Part shown: in pieces, positions 1-7,670 of the stretch | Position numbering within the stretch: position 1 is the first letter of the stretch | Layout of the letters: each line of letters starts with the position of its first letter | Assembly (NCBI GenBank): GCA_913775525.1 | Contig: CAJYLH010000008.1 | Coordinates: forward strand, 62,001 to 126,000 | Reading direction: 5' to 3' | Length of the DNA: 64,000 nucleotides | Source: an uncultured Chryseobacterium sp. | GTDB taxonomy: Bacteria; Bacteroidota; Bacteroidia; Flavobacteriales; Weeksellaceae | Position numbers and translations under genes: made by a program | Notes under the pieces: generated by a model | What the model was told of the DNA's origin: nothing | The model's input: only the letters and a program-made list of their open reading frames with translations | Databases searched by the model: none

Positions 1-282
1 TTCATTATCCACCAGGAATCCGGCCGCATACACTACAATATGAGGTTTTGCAGGAAGCGCGTCATAGAAACTGTGATGGGTATCGAAATTCACTGCATCG
101 AAACTGAATACCGTAACTTTAGAACCCAGGTTATTCTCCCGGACAAAATTTTCTAAGGAACTGATATTTCTGGAAGCAGCCATCACAGAACACCCTTTCT
201 GAACATACTGCTTCATGCATTGTTTGGCCACATCTGAATTGGCACCGAGAATTAGAACGGTTTTGGGTTTACTGTGTTCCAT
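1..282 (-). CDS. short-chain dehydrogenase/reductase, partial (cut by window edge)
   Basis: Only the first 94 codons are present; the gene continues beyond base 1. The start is the ATG at 280-282. The N-terminus reads as a Rossmann strand and glycine loop (VLILGANSDVA), followed by a helix, a basic AASR patch that often selects NADP, and a later VVYAAG strand matching the N-A-G segment of the SDR family. This layout is typical of classical SDR oxidoreductases, but the catalytic Tyr-x-x-x-Lys would lie in the missing part. The substrate cannot be inferred. It is transcribed in the same direction as the yajC operon but is separated from it by a strong terminator hairpin. Confidence 0.8.
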   Translation of the reverse strand, partial: MEHSKPKTVLILGANSDVAKQCMKQYVQKGCSVMAASRNISSLENFVRENNLGSKVTVFSFDAVNFDTHHSFYDALPAKPHIVVYAAGFLVDNE

Positions 283-405
283 CCGGCAAAGATATTTTAT
301 TTTATAGGCTTACTGCAAGTTTTTCGTATGGCTGTGAAATAAACGGTATGTTAACGGCTATAAAAGCACAGATCTATTTAATAAGCACCAGCGATGGTCA
401 TAAAA

Positions 406-442
406 GTTTCGGCGGGGTGAGCAAAGCTCACCCCGCCGAAAC
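406..442 (-). terminator. strong intrinsic terminator after yajC
   Basis: A perfect 17-bp GC-rich inverted repeat (arms 406-422 and 426-442) closes on a 3-base loop. On the minus strand it is followed by a T-rich run (TTTTAT), so it most likely ends the nusB-DUF1573-yajC transcript. Confidence 0.85.
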
Positions 443-465
443 GAAATATTTTAAACAGTAAGAAA

Positions 466-837
466 TTACTTCTTATCCGCTTCAATTTCTTTTTTCTCTG
501 CCGCTTTTTCCGCAGCTTTAGCTTTCTCTCCGAAACGGGCTTCCGTAAACTCCCTGGAAACAGCTGCTTTCTCGAATTTCAGTTTTCCTGATAAGGTTTC
601 GATCACAAAACCGTCATCCTGAACCTGGGCAATCCTTCCGTGAAGACCGGAGGTAAGCACTACTCTGGCGCCAACTTTAAGGGTTTCCTGGAAGTTTTTC
701 TCCTGCTTCTGCTTTTTCATCTGAGGCCTGATCATCAGGAAATAGAACCCGACAAACATCGCCCCCATCATGATCAGCATCATCGGAGAACTTCCTCCTG
801 CAGCAGGTGCCTGTAAAAATATGGATAGTGTATTCAT
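466..837 (-). CDS. yajC: preprotein translocase subunit YajC
   Basis: This 123-residue protein has the YajC layout. A short N-terminus is followed by one membrane helix at about residues 18-37, then FLMIRPQMKKQKQ, the hallmark basic segment after the helix. A small domain follows (VLTSGLHGRIAQV) and the tail is very charged and rich in Lys, Glu and Ala. YajC binds the SecDF accessory complex of the Sec translocase in the inner membrane. It is the last gene of a minus-strand unit, four bases after the DUF1573 lipoprotein gene, and the 406-442 terminator follows it. The Lys/Ala tail is longer than in Escherichia coli YajC, which is common in this phylum. Confidence 0.95.
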   Translation of the reverse strand: MNTLSIFLQAPAAGGSSPMMLIMMGAMFVGFYFLMIRPQMKKQKQEKNFQETLKVGARVVLTSGLHGRIAQVQDDGFVIETLSGKLKFEKAAVSREFTEARFGEKAKAAEKAAEKKEIEADKK

Positions 838-841
838 TGTA

Positions 842-1360
842 TTATGGTTGAATATTAGCTGTGAACGTTAGTTTTACCGGCGCTTTTTCCACATTGGCAA
901 AGACGTCTGCATATTTGTTCACATTACCGTCGAAATTGGAAGAATCGAAATGCAAAGTGATTTTTCCTTTTTTACCCGGCATAATCGGTTCTTTGGTAAA
1001 GTCAGGAGCCGTACATCCGCATCCCGGTTTTACTTCAGAAATAACCAACGGATTGCTTCCGGTATTGGTTACTTCATATACATGCTCTACCTTGTCTCCT
1101 TTTTTGATTTTTCCGAAATCGAAATTACTTTCAGATAAGGCAATCGTTGTTAAAGGTTGATTGGATTTTGCAGCGGCAGGTGTCTCACCGGAAACAGCCG
1201 GTGTCTGAGCCATCGCAGAATCGCCAGGAGCAGCAGTCATTGCATTGGCAGAATCCGTAACGGCAGTTTCAGTACCTGCAGTTTCTTTCTGCTCTTTTTT
1301 ACAAGAAACCAAACCAAAGCCAATGATAGATAAGGCGATTAATGATAATGTCTTTTTCAT
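842..1360 (-). CDS. DUF1573 domain lipoprotein
   Basis: A 172-residue secreted protein. Its signal peptide ends in a lipobox (GLVSC, Cys at about residue 20) followed by KKEQKE, so it should be lipidated. A low-complexity Ala/Thr/Ser linker covers about residues 25-70. The C-terminal 100 residues form a DUF1573 domain, an immunoglobulin-like fold with the conserved pieces FDFGKIKKGD, HVYEVTNTG and KPGCGCTAPDFT. The exact role of DUF1573 proteins is unknown to me; they are abundant envelope proteins in Bacteroidota. It lies between nusB (9-base gap) and yajC (4-base gap), so the three are probably co-transcribed. Confidence 0.9.
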   Translation of the reverse strand: MKKTLSLIALSIIGFGLVSCKKEQKETAGTETAVTDSANAMTAAPGDSAMAQTPAVSGETPAAAKSNQPLTTIALSESNFDFGKIKKGDKVEHVYEVTNTGSNPLVISEVKPGCGCTAPDFTKEPIMPGKKGKITLHFDSSNFDGNVNKYADVFANVEKAPVKLTFTANIQP

Positions 1361-1369
1361 ATAATTAAT

Positions 1370-2275
1370 TTATATTCTGTTTTTATCTTTACAATATTTA
1401 TCCAGGATTCCATTAATGAATATGTTGGACCGTTCCGTAGCAAATACTTTGGCAATCTCAATATATTCGTTAATAATGACTCTTGAAGGTGTGAAAGGGA
1501 AGTTGTCCAGTTCTGAAATGGCTGTAGACAGGATGACTTTATCCATCAGGGCAACTCTTTCAAGATCCCAGTTTTCAAGCCTTTCGGAGAGTTTCTTTTC
1601 ATTGTTCTCCCAGTTGTTCAGGGTATCTCTCAGAAGTTTGGCTGCAAAAGTCTTATCATCCTCATCTTTGATCATCTTGATCAGGGTCCTGCTCTCTTCA
1701 TTTTCCTTCATAAAACCGATGGTTTTCTGAACCATTGAATTGGAGATGTGGATGTCATCCGACCATGTAAGTTCTTTATCCTCGATATAATCATGAAAAT
1801 CATCATTCTCGGCAATATACCTCAGAAAAAGTTTTCCGATGAATTTCTGATCTGCTTCAAAGGAATATCCTTCTTCCTGCATAAAATCCTGATACCTTTT
1901 CCCGGCAGTGATCCTCTGGAATGTTTTTACCAGAAGGTCATCATGAAGGTCCCATTTCAGCTGTTTGTGCTGGCCTGTGAAAAACAGACGTTCAGGGTTT
2001 TCCTCCAGTTTGATCAGAATCTGATTGTTGATGAATTTCTGATTCGGATTCATATCAGAATCAGTTTTAAGAAATTTGTTTTTACCGATCTCAATCTGAT
2101 TTTCTGCCAGTTCTTTCAAAGAAACCAGAAAATTGAGCTGATAGATGTATAGGTAATAGATTTTCTCTATTCCGGAGAACATGTTTTTCTCTAAAACATC
2201 AAACTTAATAGGATTCTGGTAGTATGAGTACACACTCTCTACCACTTTTTCACGGATTTGTCGTCTTCCTAACAT
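1370..2275 (-). CDS. nusB: transcription antitermination factor NusB
   Basis: A 301-residue protein, about twice the length of E. coli NusB, as is usual in Bacteroidota. The first residues (MLGRRQIREKVVESVYSYYQ) match the NusB start. A long helical insertion follows, and the canonical C-terminal all-helical domain (about residues 180-297) holds the family block around ALMDKVILSTAISEL and the IINEYIEIAK helix. NusB with NusE binds the boxA RNA of rRNA leaders and prevents early termination. A TAnnTTTG box at 2298-2305 (minus) makes nusB the first gene of the operon with DUF1573 and yajC. It is divergent from the ABC exporter gene. Confidence 0.93.
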   Translation of the reverse strand: MLGRRQIREKVVESVYSYYQNPIKFDVLEKNMFSGIEKIYYLYIYQLNFLVSLKELAENQIEIGKNKFLKTDSDMNPNQKFINNQILIKLEENPERLFFTGQHKQLKWDLHDDLLVKTFQRITAGKRYQDFMQEEGYSFEADQKFIGKLFLRYIAENDDFHDYIEDKELTWSDDIHISNSMVQKTIGFMKENEESRTLIKMIKDEDDKTFAAKLLRDTLNNWENNEKKLSERLENWDLERVALMDKVILSTAISELDNFPFTPSRVIINEYIEIAKVFATERSNIFINGILDKYCKDKNRI

Positions 2276-2297
2276 TCAAAGAGCTTTTATATGGCGG

Positions 2298-2305
2298 CAA
2301 AGATA
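2298..2305 (-). promoter_or_regulatory. -7 promoter box of nusB operon
   Basis: TATCTTTG on the minus strand, an exact match to the Bacteroidota -7 consensus TAnnTTTG, lies 22 bases before the nusB ATG. No convincing -33 TTTG was found at the usual spacing. Confidence 0.6.
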
Positions 2306-2340
2306 CAAAATTTAAAATTCACGGATTCGTAATCTGCTCC

Positions 2341-2356
2341 TATTTTTGTAATTTTG
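2341..2356 (+). promoter_or_regulatory. overlapping -7 boxes of the ABC exporter gene
   Basis: Two back-to-back matches to TAnnTTTG (TATTTTTG at 2341-2348 and TAATTTTG at 2349-2356) lie just before the ATG at 2366. The second one covers the upstream TTG that could be mistaken for the start codon. Confidence 0.55.
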
Positions 2357-2365
2357 TCATTCTGT

Positions 2366-4027
2366 ATGAAAGCACTAAAAACCTTAAATCCCTATTTCTG
2401 GAAACATAAATTATTATTGTTTTGGGGATTGTTGTTCATCTTCGCCAGTAATTTTTTCAACATTTATAAAGTCCAGTTTGTCGGTAAATCCGTAGATGAA
2501 CTTACGAAAAGCGGGAATCTCGGCTTTAACCGGCAGGTACTGATCTACGTAGCCATTATTGTAGGATGTTCCCTTCTAACAGGCTTTTTTACCTTTATGA
2601 TGCGGCAGACCATTATTGTGGCTTCCAGGAGAATTGAATACGATCTTAAAAATAGAATCTACCGGCATTACCAGGAACTGTCTCTAACGGATTACAAGCA
2701 GACCACCATCGGTGACCTGATGAACCGTTTGAGTGAGGATGTGGTTGCTGTAAGAATGTATCTGGGACCGGGGGTAATGTATGTAGTGAACCTGGTCATC
2801 CTGTTGCTTATTACGAGCATTTATATGCTGAAAACGGATGTGTCGATGACCGTATGGACTTTGCTTCCGCTACCCATCCTTTCTTTTATTATATTTAAGG
2901 TAAGCTCGATCATCAATAAGAAATCGAAGATCATGCAGAAAAGCCAGTCGGCGATTTCCACTTTTGTCCAGGACAGTTTTTCGGGGATCCGTGTGGTAAA
3001 GTTCTTTGCCCGCGAAAAATATATTGAAAAGAACTACGGCATCAAGGTTACCGATTATCAGAACAAAGCTTTGGACCTGGCCAAAACCGAGGCCTATTTT
3101 TTCACAATCATCCTATTTGTCATCGGTTTGCTGAATGTGGTGATTATTTTGATCGGCGGACAGAAATACATCAGCGGACACCTGAGTGTGGGTAAGATTG
3201 CGGATTTTTTTATGTACATCAATATCCTGATCTGGCCGTTCTCGATGGTAGGATGGGTTACCTCCGTGAACCAGAGGGCCGAAGCTTCCATGCAGAGGAT
3301 CAATGAATTTATGGATAAGAAAACTGAAATTATCAACACCAACTTTGAGGAATATACCATTAAAGGAGATATTGAATTCAGAAATGTATCCTATATATAC
3401 CCGAATACGGGCATCCAAGCGCTGGATAACCTCAGTTTCAAAGTAAAAGCCGGAGAGTCACTCGCCATTATGGGTAAGACGGGAAGCGGAAAATCCACGA
3501 TTGCCTTATTATTATGCCGCCTTATTGATCCTACTTCGGGAGAAATACTCATCGACGGAAAAAACCTTAAGGAACATAACCTGGACAATTACAGGAAATT
3601 CATCGGGTACATACCGCAGGAAAGCTACCTGTTCTCGGATTCTATAGAACATAATATCGGATTTGCCATTGACCATCCTTCCCATGAACGCGTTGTGGAA
3701 TATGCCAAGATTGCGGATGTCCATAAAAACATCATCGGTTTTAAGGAACAATATAAGACGATGGTGGGAGAACGGGGGGTGATGCTTTCCGGCGGACAGA
3801 AACAGAGGATCTGTATTGCACGTGCCCTGATCAAGAACCCGAATATCATCATATTTGACGATTCCCTATCTGCACTGGATACGGAAACGGAACACAACAT
3901 CCTGGAAAATATAGAAGCTAAAATACAGAACGCCACTTCTATAATCATCACGCACAGAGAGTCTAGCGCCCAGAAAGCACATCAGATCATTAATCTCACT
4001 GAAATTAACAATTCTGTAACATCGTAG
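2366..4027 (+). CDS. ABC exporter, fused permease/ATPase (MsbA-like)
   Basis: This 553-residue half-transporter begins with an ABC type 1 transmembrane domain of about six helices (residues 15-320). A complete nucleotide-binding domain follows, with Walker A GKTGSGKS at 370-377, signature LSGGQ at about 474, Walker B IIIFDDSLSALD and a switch His in IITHRES. Such exporters work as dimers in the inner membrane and flip lipids or export drugs or peptides; the cargo cannot be read from sequence. I place the start at the ATG at 2366. The TTG at 2354 lies within a promoter box. The gene is monocistronic and divergent from nusB. Confidence 0.92.
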   Translation: MKALKTLNPYFWKHKLLLFWGLLFIFASNFFNIYKVQFVGKSVDELTKSGNLGFNRQVLIYVAIIVGCSLLTGFFTFMMRQTIIVASRRIEYDLKNRIYRHYQELSLTDYKQTTIGDLMNRLSEDVVAVRMYLGPGVMYVVNLVILLLITSIYMLKTDVSMTVWTLLPLPILSFIIFKVSSIINKKSKIMQKSQSAISTFVQDSFSGIRVVKFFAREKYIEKNYGIKVTDYQNKALDLAKTEAYFFTIILFVIGLLNVVIILIGGQKYISGHLSVGKIADFFMYINILIWPFSMVGWVTSVNQRAEASMQRINEFMDKKTEIINTNFEEYTIKGDIEFRNVSYIYPNTGIQALDNLSFKVKAGESLAIMGKTGSGKSTIALLLCRLIDPTSGEILIDGKNLKEHNLDNYRKFIGYIPQESYLFSDSIEHNIGFAIDHPSHERVVEYAKIADVHKNIIGFKEQYKTMVGERGVMLSGGQKQRICIARALIKNPNIIIFDDSLSALDTETEHNILENIEAKIQNATSIIITHRESSAQKAHQIINLTEINNSVTS

Positions 4028-4067
4028 TCATTTCATTTTCAATTGTTAAATAAATCATAAAAAAAAT

Positions 4068-4097
4068 TTTGTGATTAAAAGAAAACTTATATATTTG
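4068..4097 (+). promoter_or_regulatory. promoter of DUF3276 gene
   Basis: TTTG (4068-4071), 18 bases, then TATATTTG (4090-4097): both Bacteroidota promoter elements are present at near-ideal spacing, 29 bases before the ATG. Confidence 0.7.
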
Positions 4098-4126
4098 TTC
4101 TTAACAAGATTAAAAATTATCTAACA

Positions 4127-4462
4127 ATGAGTGATTACAAGGAACGCCACGAAAATGAAATTTTCACGAAGGTGTTAAAAGCAGGAAGAAGAACTTATTT
4201 CTTTGATGTGCGCGAGACGAAAGCGGGAGATTATTATCTTACGATTACCGAAAGCAAAAAGAATTTCGGAGACAATGGAGAAGCTACATTTGAAAAGCAC
4301 AAAATTTATCTTTATAAAGAGGATTTCAAAAGTTTCCAGGAAATGTTTAATGAATCCACAGATTTCATCATTAACGAAAAAGGAGAGGATGTAATTTCAG
4401 AAAAGCATGACAAAGACTTCAAAAGCAGATCATACACAATAGACTCTGACGAAGAAGTTTAA
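4127..4462 (+). CDS. DUF3276 (PUR-alpha-like) nucleic-acid-binding protein
   Basis: A small soluble protein of 111 residues. The segment FTKVLKAGRRTYFFDVRETKAGDYYLTI, with the later FEKHKIYLYKEDF, is the PUR repeat found in DUF3276 proteins, which bind single-stranded DNA or RNA in solved bacterial examples. The C-terminus is acidic. The gene has its own two-element promoter (4068-4097) and its own terminator (4485-4511), so it is a single-gene unit. These proteins are nearly universal in Bacteroidota, and their physiological role there is unsettled. Confidence 0.9.
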   Translation: MSDYKERHENEIFTKVLKAGRRTYFFDVRETKAGDYYLTITESKKNFGDNGEATFEKHKIYLYKEDFKSFQEMFNESTDFIINEKGEDVISEKHDKDFKSRSYTIDSDEEV

Positions 4463-4484
4463 ATCAAACAATATCTAAAAACAC

Positions 4485-4511
4485 AAGCATCTGAAGAAAG
4501 ATGCTTTTTTT
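4485..4511 (+). terminator. intrinsic terminator of DUF3276 gene
   Basis: An 8-bp stem (485-492 with 499-506) with loop GAAGAA is followed by a run of seven T. Confidence 0.8.
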
Positions 4512-4529
4512 ATTTCCGCTCCCCTCTTT

Positions 4530-5600
4530 TTATGAAACAGCGAGAATAAGCAACACAATAAGAATAATCGCGATGATAACCGCAATGGTTATTTTAGTTA
4601 CAGATAACGGTTTTTTTCCGTAAATCTTCCCGGTCTGTCCGTTAACGATATAAAAATACGGTTTCCCTTTAAAAAGATACTGGCAGTGCCATACGGGAAG
4701 CAGCATATGTTTGAACGTCTCTTTGCTATATTCCGTCTCGACAGATAAATTCCTGAACGTATCTTCTCTGAGCAATTCCTCACACGCCTGCTCAATCCTG
4801 CCATCGATGTACTGACGAAACAGACTGTAGGAACGCGTCATATCTTCATCATAAGCTTTGGCACTCCAGCCTAATAAATACTCCTGATGGTAAGGCTTCA
4901 GGCTGTTCAGGTGAAAAGGATAAATTTCCCGGATAATTTCCTGATCAAACTCTTTTGATGCGGATATCAGGACATCATCAAAAAAATGGCTGAAATGTCC
5001 TGAACGGTAGGTCCAGTCGGTACGGCGTTCCTGCCTTACCTGGCTTTTACCTTGGGAATCCGTATAGGTTACATCTACGTAGTAATATCTGCCGGAGTCT
5101 CCCGACCACTCGCTTTCAGTTTGTGAATCAAAGGTCCAGAAGGGGACATAATACCCCTGCATCGCATCATTAAGAGCCATTTTCTTTAAATCCGAGTCAT
5201 TCCAGAATCCTTTGCCGATCCATGCCTGAAAGGCATTCAATGCTTCCTCCTTTGATATTTCAAAAGGCACCATCGAAGCCGGGACAACAGGTTTTGTCCG
5301 GTAAGCTTCCGTATTGATGACGTTATTGCCGCAATACCGGCACTCGATAAACGCAATATCCTGCGTGGTGATGTTATCCTTTCCACATTTCGAACACCGG
5401 TAAGTAATGGATTGCAGTTCATTCACCGGGCAATGGGAAGCCTGAAAATATTCGCTGATCTGATGTTCTTCAATAACTTCAACTCCTGAAGCTATGGGAA
5501 TCTCAGTATTGCAGTGCAGGCATCTCAGGTTCTGGCTTTCAGAATCGAAATTGAGTTCCGAATTGCAGTTGGGACAGGGATACTCTATGGTATGGGCCAT
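4530..5600 (-). CDS. double zinc-ribbon membrane protein (YdjG-like)
   Basis: A 356-residue protein starts with two zinc ribbons: Cys9/Cys12/Cys27/Cys30 and Cys69/Cys72/Cys87/Cys90, each of the CxxC-CxxC form. A globular region with many aromatics follows (about residues 105-320). The C-terminus carries one hydrophobic helix (about 333-355) that should tail-anchor it in the membrane. The start is five bases after the stop of the SPFH gene, so the two are co-transcribed. The architecture and the SPFH partner recall YdjG/YdjI of the Bacillus PspA-associated operon, an inference from gene organisation. No PspA homologue is nearby. The function is probably membrane-stress related, but this is uncertain. 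Confidence 0.8.
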   Translation of the reverse strand: MAHTIEYPCPNCNSELNFDSESQNLRCLHCNTEIPIASGVEVIEEHQISEYFQASHCPVNELQSITYRCSKCGKDNITTQDIAFIECRYCGNNVINTEAYRTKPVVPASMVPFEISKEEALNAFQAWIGKGFWNDSDLKKMALNDAMQGYYVPFWTFDSQTESEWSGDSGRYYYVDVTYTDSQGKSQVRQERRTDWTYRSGHFSHFFDDVLISASKEFDQEIIREIYPFHLNSLKPYHQEYLLGWSAKAYDEDMTRSYSLFRQYIDGRIEQACEELLREDTFRNLSVETEYSKETFKHMLLPVWHCQYLFKGKPYFYIVNGQTGKIYGKKPLSVTKITIAVIIAIILIVLLILAVS

Positions 5601-5605
5601 ATGAT

Positions 5606-6592
5606 TTACAGTTGTTTGAGGATCTCCTGCTTTTTCAGAGTAAATTCCTCTTCCGTAAGGATTCCCTGTGATTTCAGTTCTCCAAGCTGCTTTAAGATAT
5701 CCATCAGTTCCGTCTTGCTTTTTGAAGCGGTATTCTCTGTATTTTGCGCAGACTGGTTCATGAAATTGGTCATCAGCACGCCGGCTCCCATGCCCATCGT
5801 ATTGCCTGCATTATCATTCTCTGAAATATTCTCTAGGGCAATCCCGGCCTGCATCTTGTTAAAATCATCCAGGCTGCCCTTCAGGACATTCATCTGTGTT
5901 TTCTTATCCAGAATCCGCTCCACTTCTTCAGGAAGCGATACGCTTTCAATAAAAAACTTTTCAAGGCTGATCCCGTAAGTGGCGAATTCCTGACGGAAAA
6001 CATGAAGCAGTGCATCACCCAGTTCAGAAAAATGCATGGACAGGTCCAGCACCGTAATCTTAGCTTCAGCAAAGCCTTCCGCCATTTTGCTGGCGATGAT
6101 ATTTTTAAGGGTTTCTTCAACCTGACTGATCTTAACATAAGGATTGGTTCCGGCAAACTCTGTAATCAGCTTTTTCGGATCAATGATCTTAATAGCAAAA
6201 TTACCGAAAGACCTTAGGCGTACCTGGCCCAGTTCCGCATCCCGCATGATGATGGGTGAAGATGTCCCCCACTTCAGATTGGTAAACTGCCGGGTATTAA
6301 CAAAGTAAATATCTACTTTAAAGGGAGAATTGAATAAATATTTCCATGACTTTAATGTAGTAGTGATCGGCATATTGTTCGTGGAAAGGGTATGAAGACC
6401 CGGATAATAGGTATCCCCAAACTCTCCTTCATTCATCAGTACAGCAACCTGGCTTTCACGTACGGTGAGCTTTGCTCCGTTTTTGATGTCATTGCCTTTA
6501 TCCTGGAATTTCCACATCAGTGTATCATTGCTGTGATCTATCCATTCAATAACTTCGATGAATTCATTCGTTATAAAATCAAATATGCCCAT
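5606..6592 (-). CDS. SPFH domain protein with C-terminal SHOCT (YdjI-like)
   Basis: A 328-residue protein. The N-terminus (MGIFDFITNEFIEVIEW) matches the YdjI/virion-core-like SPFH family. The SPFH (band 7) domain covers about residues 30-235, with typical pieces VRESQVAVLMNEG, YPGLHTL and FGNFAIKI. A Gly/Asn-rich linker follows, and the last 33 residues form a SHOCT helix hairpin (LMDILKQLGELKSQG...). SPFH proteins assemble into membrane-bound ring scaffolds; SHOCT motifs mediate oligomerisation. It is the first gene of a pair with the zinc-ribbon membrane protein directly downstream. No signal peptide is present, so it is probably cytoplasmic and membrane associated. Confidence 0.88.
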   Translation of the reverse strand: MGIFDFITNEFIEVIEWIDHSNDTLMWKFQDKGNDIKNGAKLTVRESQVAVLMNEGEFGDTYYPGLHTLSTNNMPITTTLKSWKYLFNSPFKVDIYFVNTRQFTNLKWGTSSPIIMRDAELGQVRLRSFGNFAIKIIDPKKLITEFAGTNPYVKISQVEETLKNIIASKMAEGFAEAKITVLDLSMHFSELGDALLHVFRQEFATYGISLEKFFIESVSLPEEVERILDKKTQMNVLKGSLDDFNKMQAGIALENISENDNAGNTMGMGAGVLMTNFMNQSAQNTENTASKSKTELMDILKQLGELKSQGILTEEEFTLKKQEILKQL

Positions 6593-6729
6593 TAGTCAAA
6601 ATATTACATTAAAGATGATGTCCGGAAACAAATATAAAAGAAATATTCGTGCGTTGGAAAATCTTTTCACCTGAAGTTGATATTTTTCTGATTTAAAAAT
6701 GTTTCACGTCAGAAACGGGCTGAAATAAA

Positions 6730-6757
6730 AAAATCCTGTCATTGCTGACAGGATTTT
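6730..6757 (-). terminator. terminator downstream of tRNA-His
   Basis: A perfect 12-bp inverted repeat (6730-6741, 6746-6757) with a 4-base loop is followed by a T-run on the minus strand. It ends the tRNA-His transcript. Confidence 0.85.
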
Positions 6758-6765
6758 AAAATCTG

Positions 6766-6840
<75 letters not shown>

Positions 6841-6875
6841 GTTTTGTGGTTGCAAATATAGGAATAATTTTTAAA

Positions 6876-7595
6876 CTACAAAACAATTCCGTCAAAATTT
6901 TTCAATGCCACAAGCTTTTCAGTGGTAAAACCCTCTGCATAGGTAACTCCGGAAAGTCTGCCGAGGTCCTGTGCACGATAGGTAAGGCTTTCCAGGAAAT
7001 CTTTTGTAGCAATCGGCGTTACCGGTTCTTTGGACTCAGGATCGTAAAATTGGGTTTTAAACGCCATACAGGCTTCAATTTTCTTATCCAGATGTTCAGA
7101 GATATCGATCACAAATTCAGGTGTGATATTTTTCCACTGGATGTAATGAAAAATATGCTTTGGCCTCCATACTTCCTGGTTCCCTCCCTGATCAACCGTC
7201 TCAATCTTCCTCAGACCCGCTAAAAAGCATGCATCCGACACTAATTTAGCCGCTTTTGCATGATCCGGATGTCTGTCATCAATTGCATTGGCCAAAACGA
7301 TTTCCGGGCGGTATCTGCGGATCATTTTTACGATCATCAGCTGATATTCCTCAGAGTTAACAAGAAAGCCGTCCTTCATTCCAAGGTTCTCTCTGGCAGA
7401 GACCCCTAATATTGCGGCGGATCGTGTAGCTTCTTCTTTTCTGGTTTCATCAGTCCCTCGGGTTCCCAATTCCCCTTTGGTGAGATCTACAATCGCACAC
7501 GTCTTCCCTTCTGAGATTAATTTGGCAATCGTTCCTCCGCATCCCAGCTCTACATCATCCGGATGTGCCCCGAAAGCTAATATATCTGTTTTCAT
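6876..7595 (-). CDS. bshB1: bacillithiol biosynthesis deacetylase BshB1
   Basis: This 239-residue LmbE/PIG-L family enzyme removes the acetyl group from GlcNAc-malate, the second step of bacillithiol synthesis. The zinc-binding motif AHPDD is at about residues 10-14 (ILAFGAHPDDVELGCGG), and the second metal and catalytic block DDRHPDHAKA lies mid-protein. The length and start fit the BshB1 family of Bacteroidota. Other bsh genes are not in the window. It lies between tRNA-His and the TPR unit and is separated from the latter by a terminator. Confidence 0.93.
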   Translation of the reverse strand: MKTDILAFGAHPDDVELGCGGTIAKLISEGKTCAIVDLTKGELGTRGTDETRKEEATRSAAILGVSARENLGMKDGFLVNSEEYQLMIVKMIRRYRPEIVLANAIDDRHPDHAKAAKLVSDACFLAGLRKIETVDQGGNQEVWRPKHIFHYIQWKNITPEFVIDISEHLDKKIEACMAFKTQFYDPESKEPVTPIATKDFLESLTYRAQDLGRLSGVTYAEGFTTEKLVALKNFDGIVL

Positions 7596-7622
7596 ATCTT
7601 CAAATGTACGCTTTACAATAAA

Positions 7623-7651
7623 AACTTCCCAAACATTGCGATTGGGAAGTT
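7623..7651 (-). terminator. terminator of the TPR/PstS-like unit
   Basis: A 10-bp perfect stem (7623-7632, 7642-7651) is followed on the minus strand by TTTTATT. It lies just after the TPR gene stop. Confidence 0.8.
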
Positions 7652-7670
7652 CTGTTATATATGATTTAAA

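Noticed and set aside
861..1160. Plus-strand frame of 99 codons opposite the DUF1573 gene
   Set aside because: It is a shadow of a clear lipoprotein gene, with no own promoter or family match.
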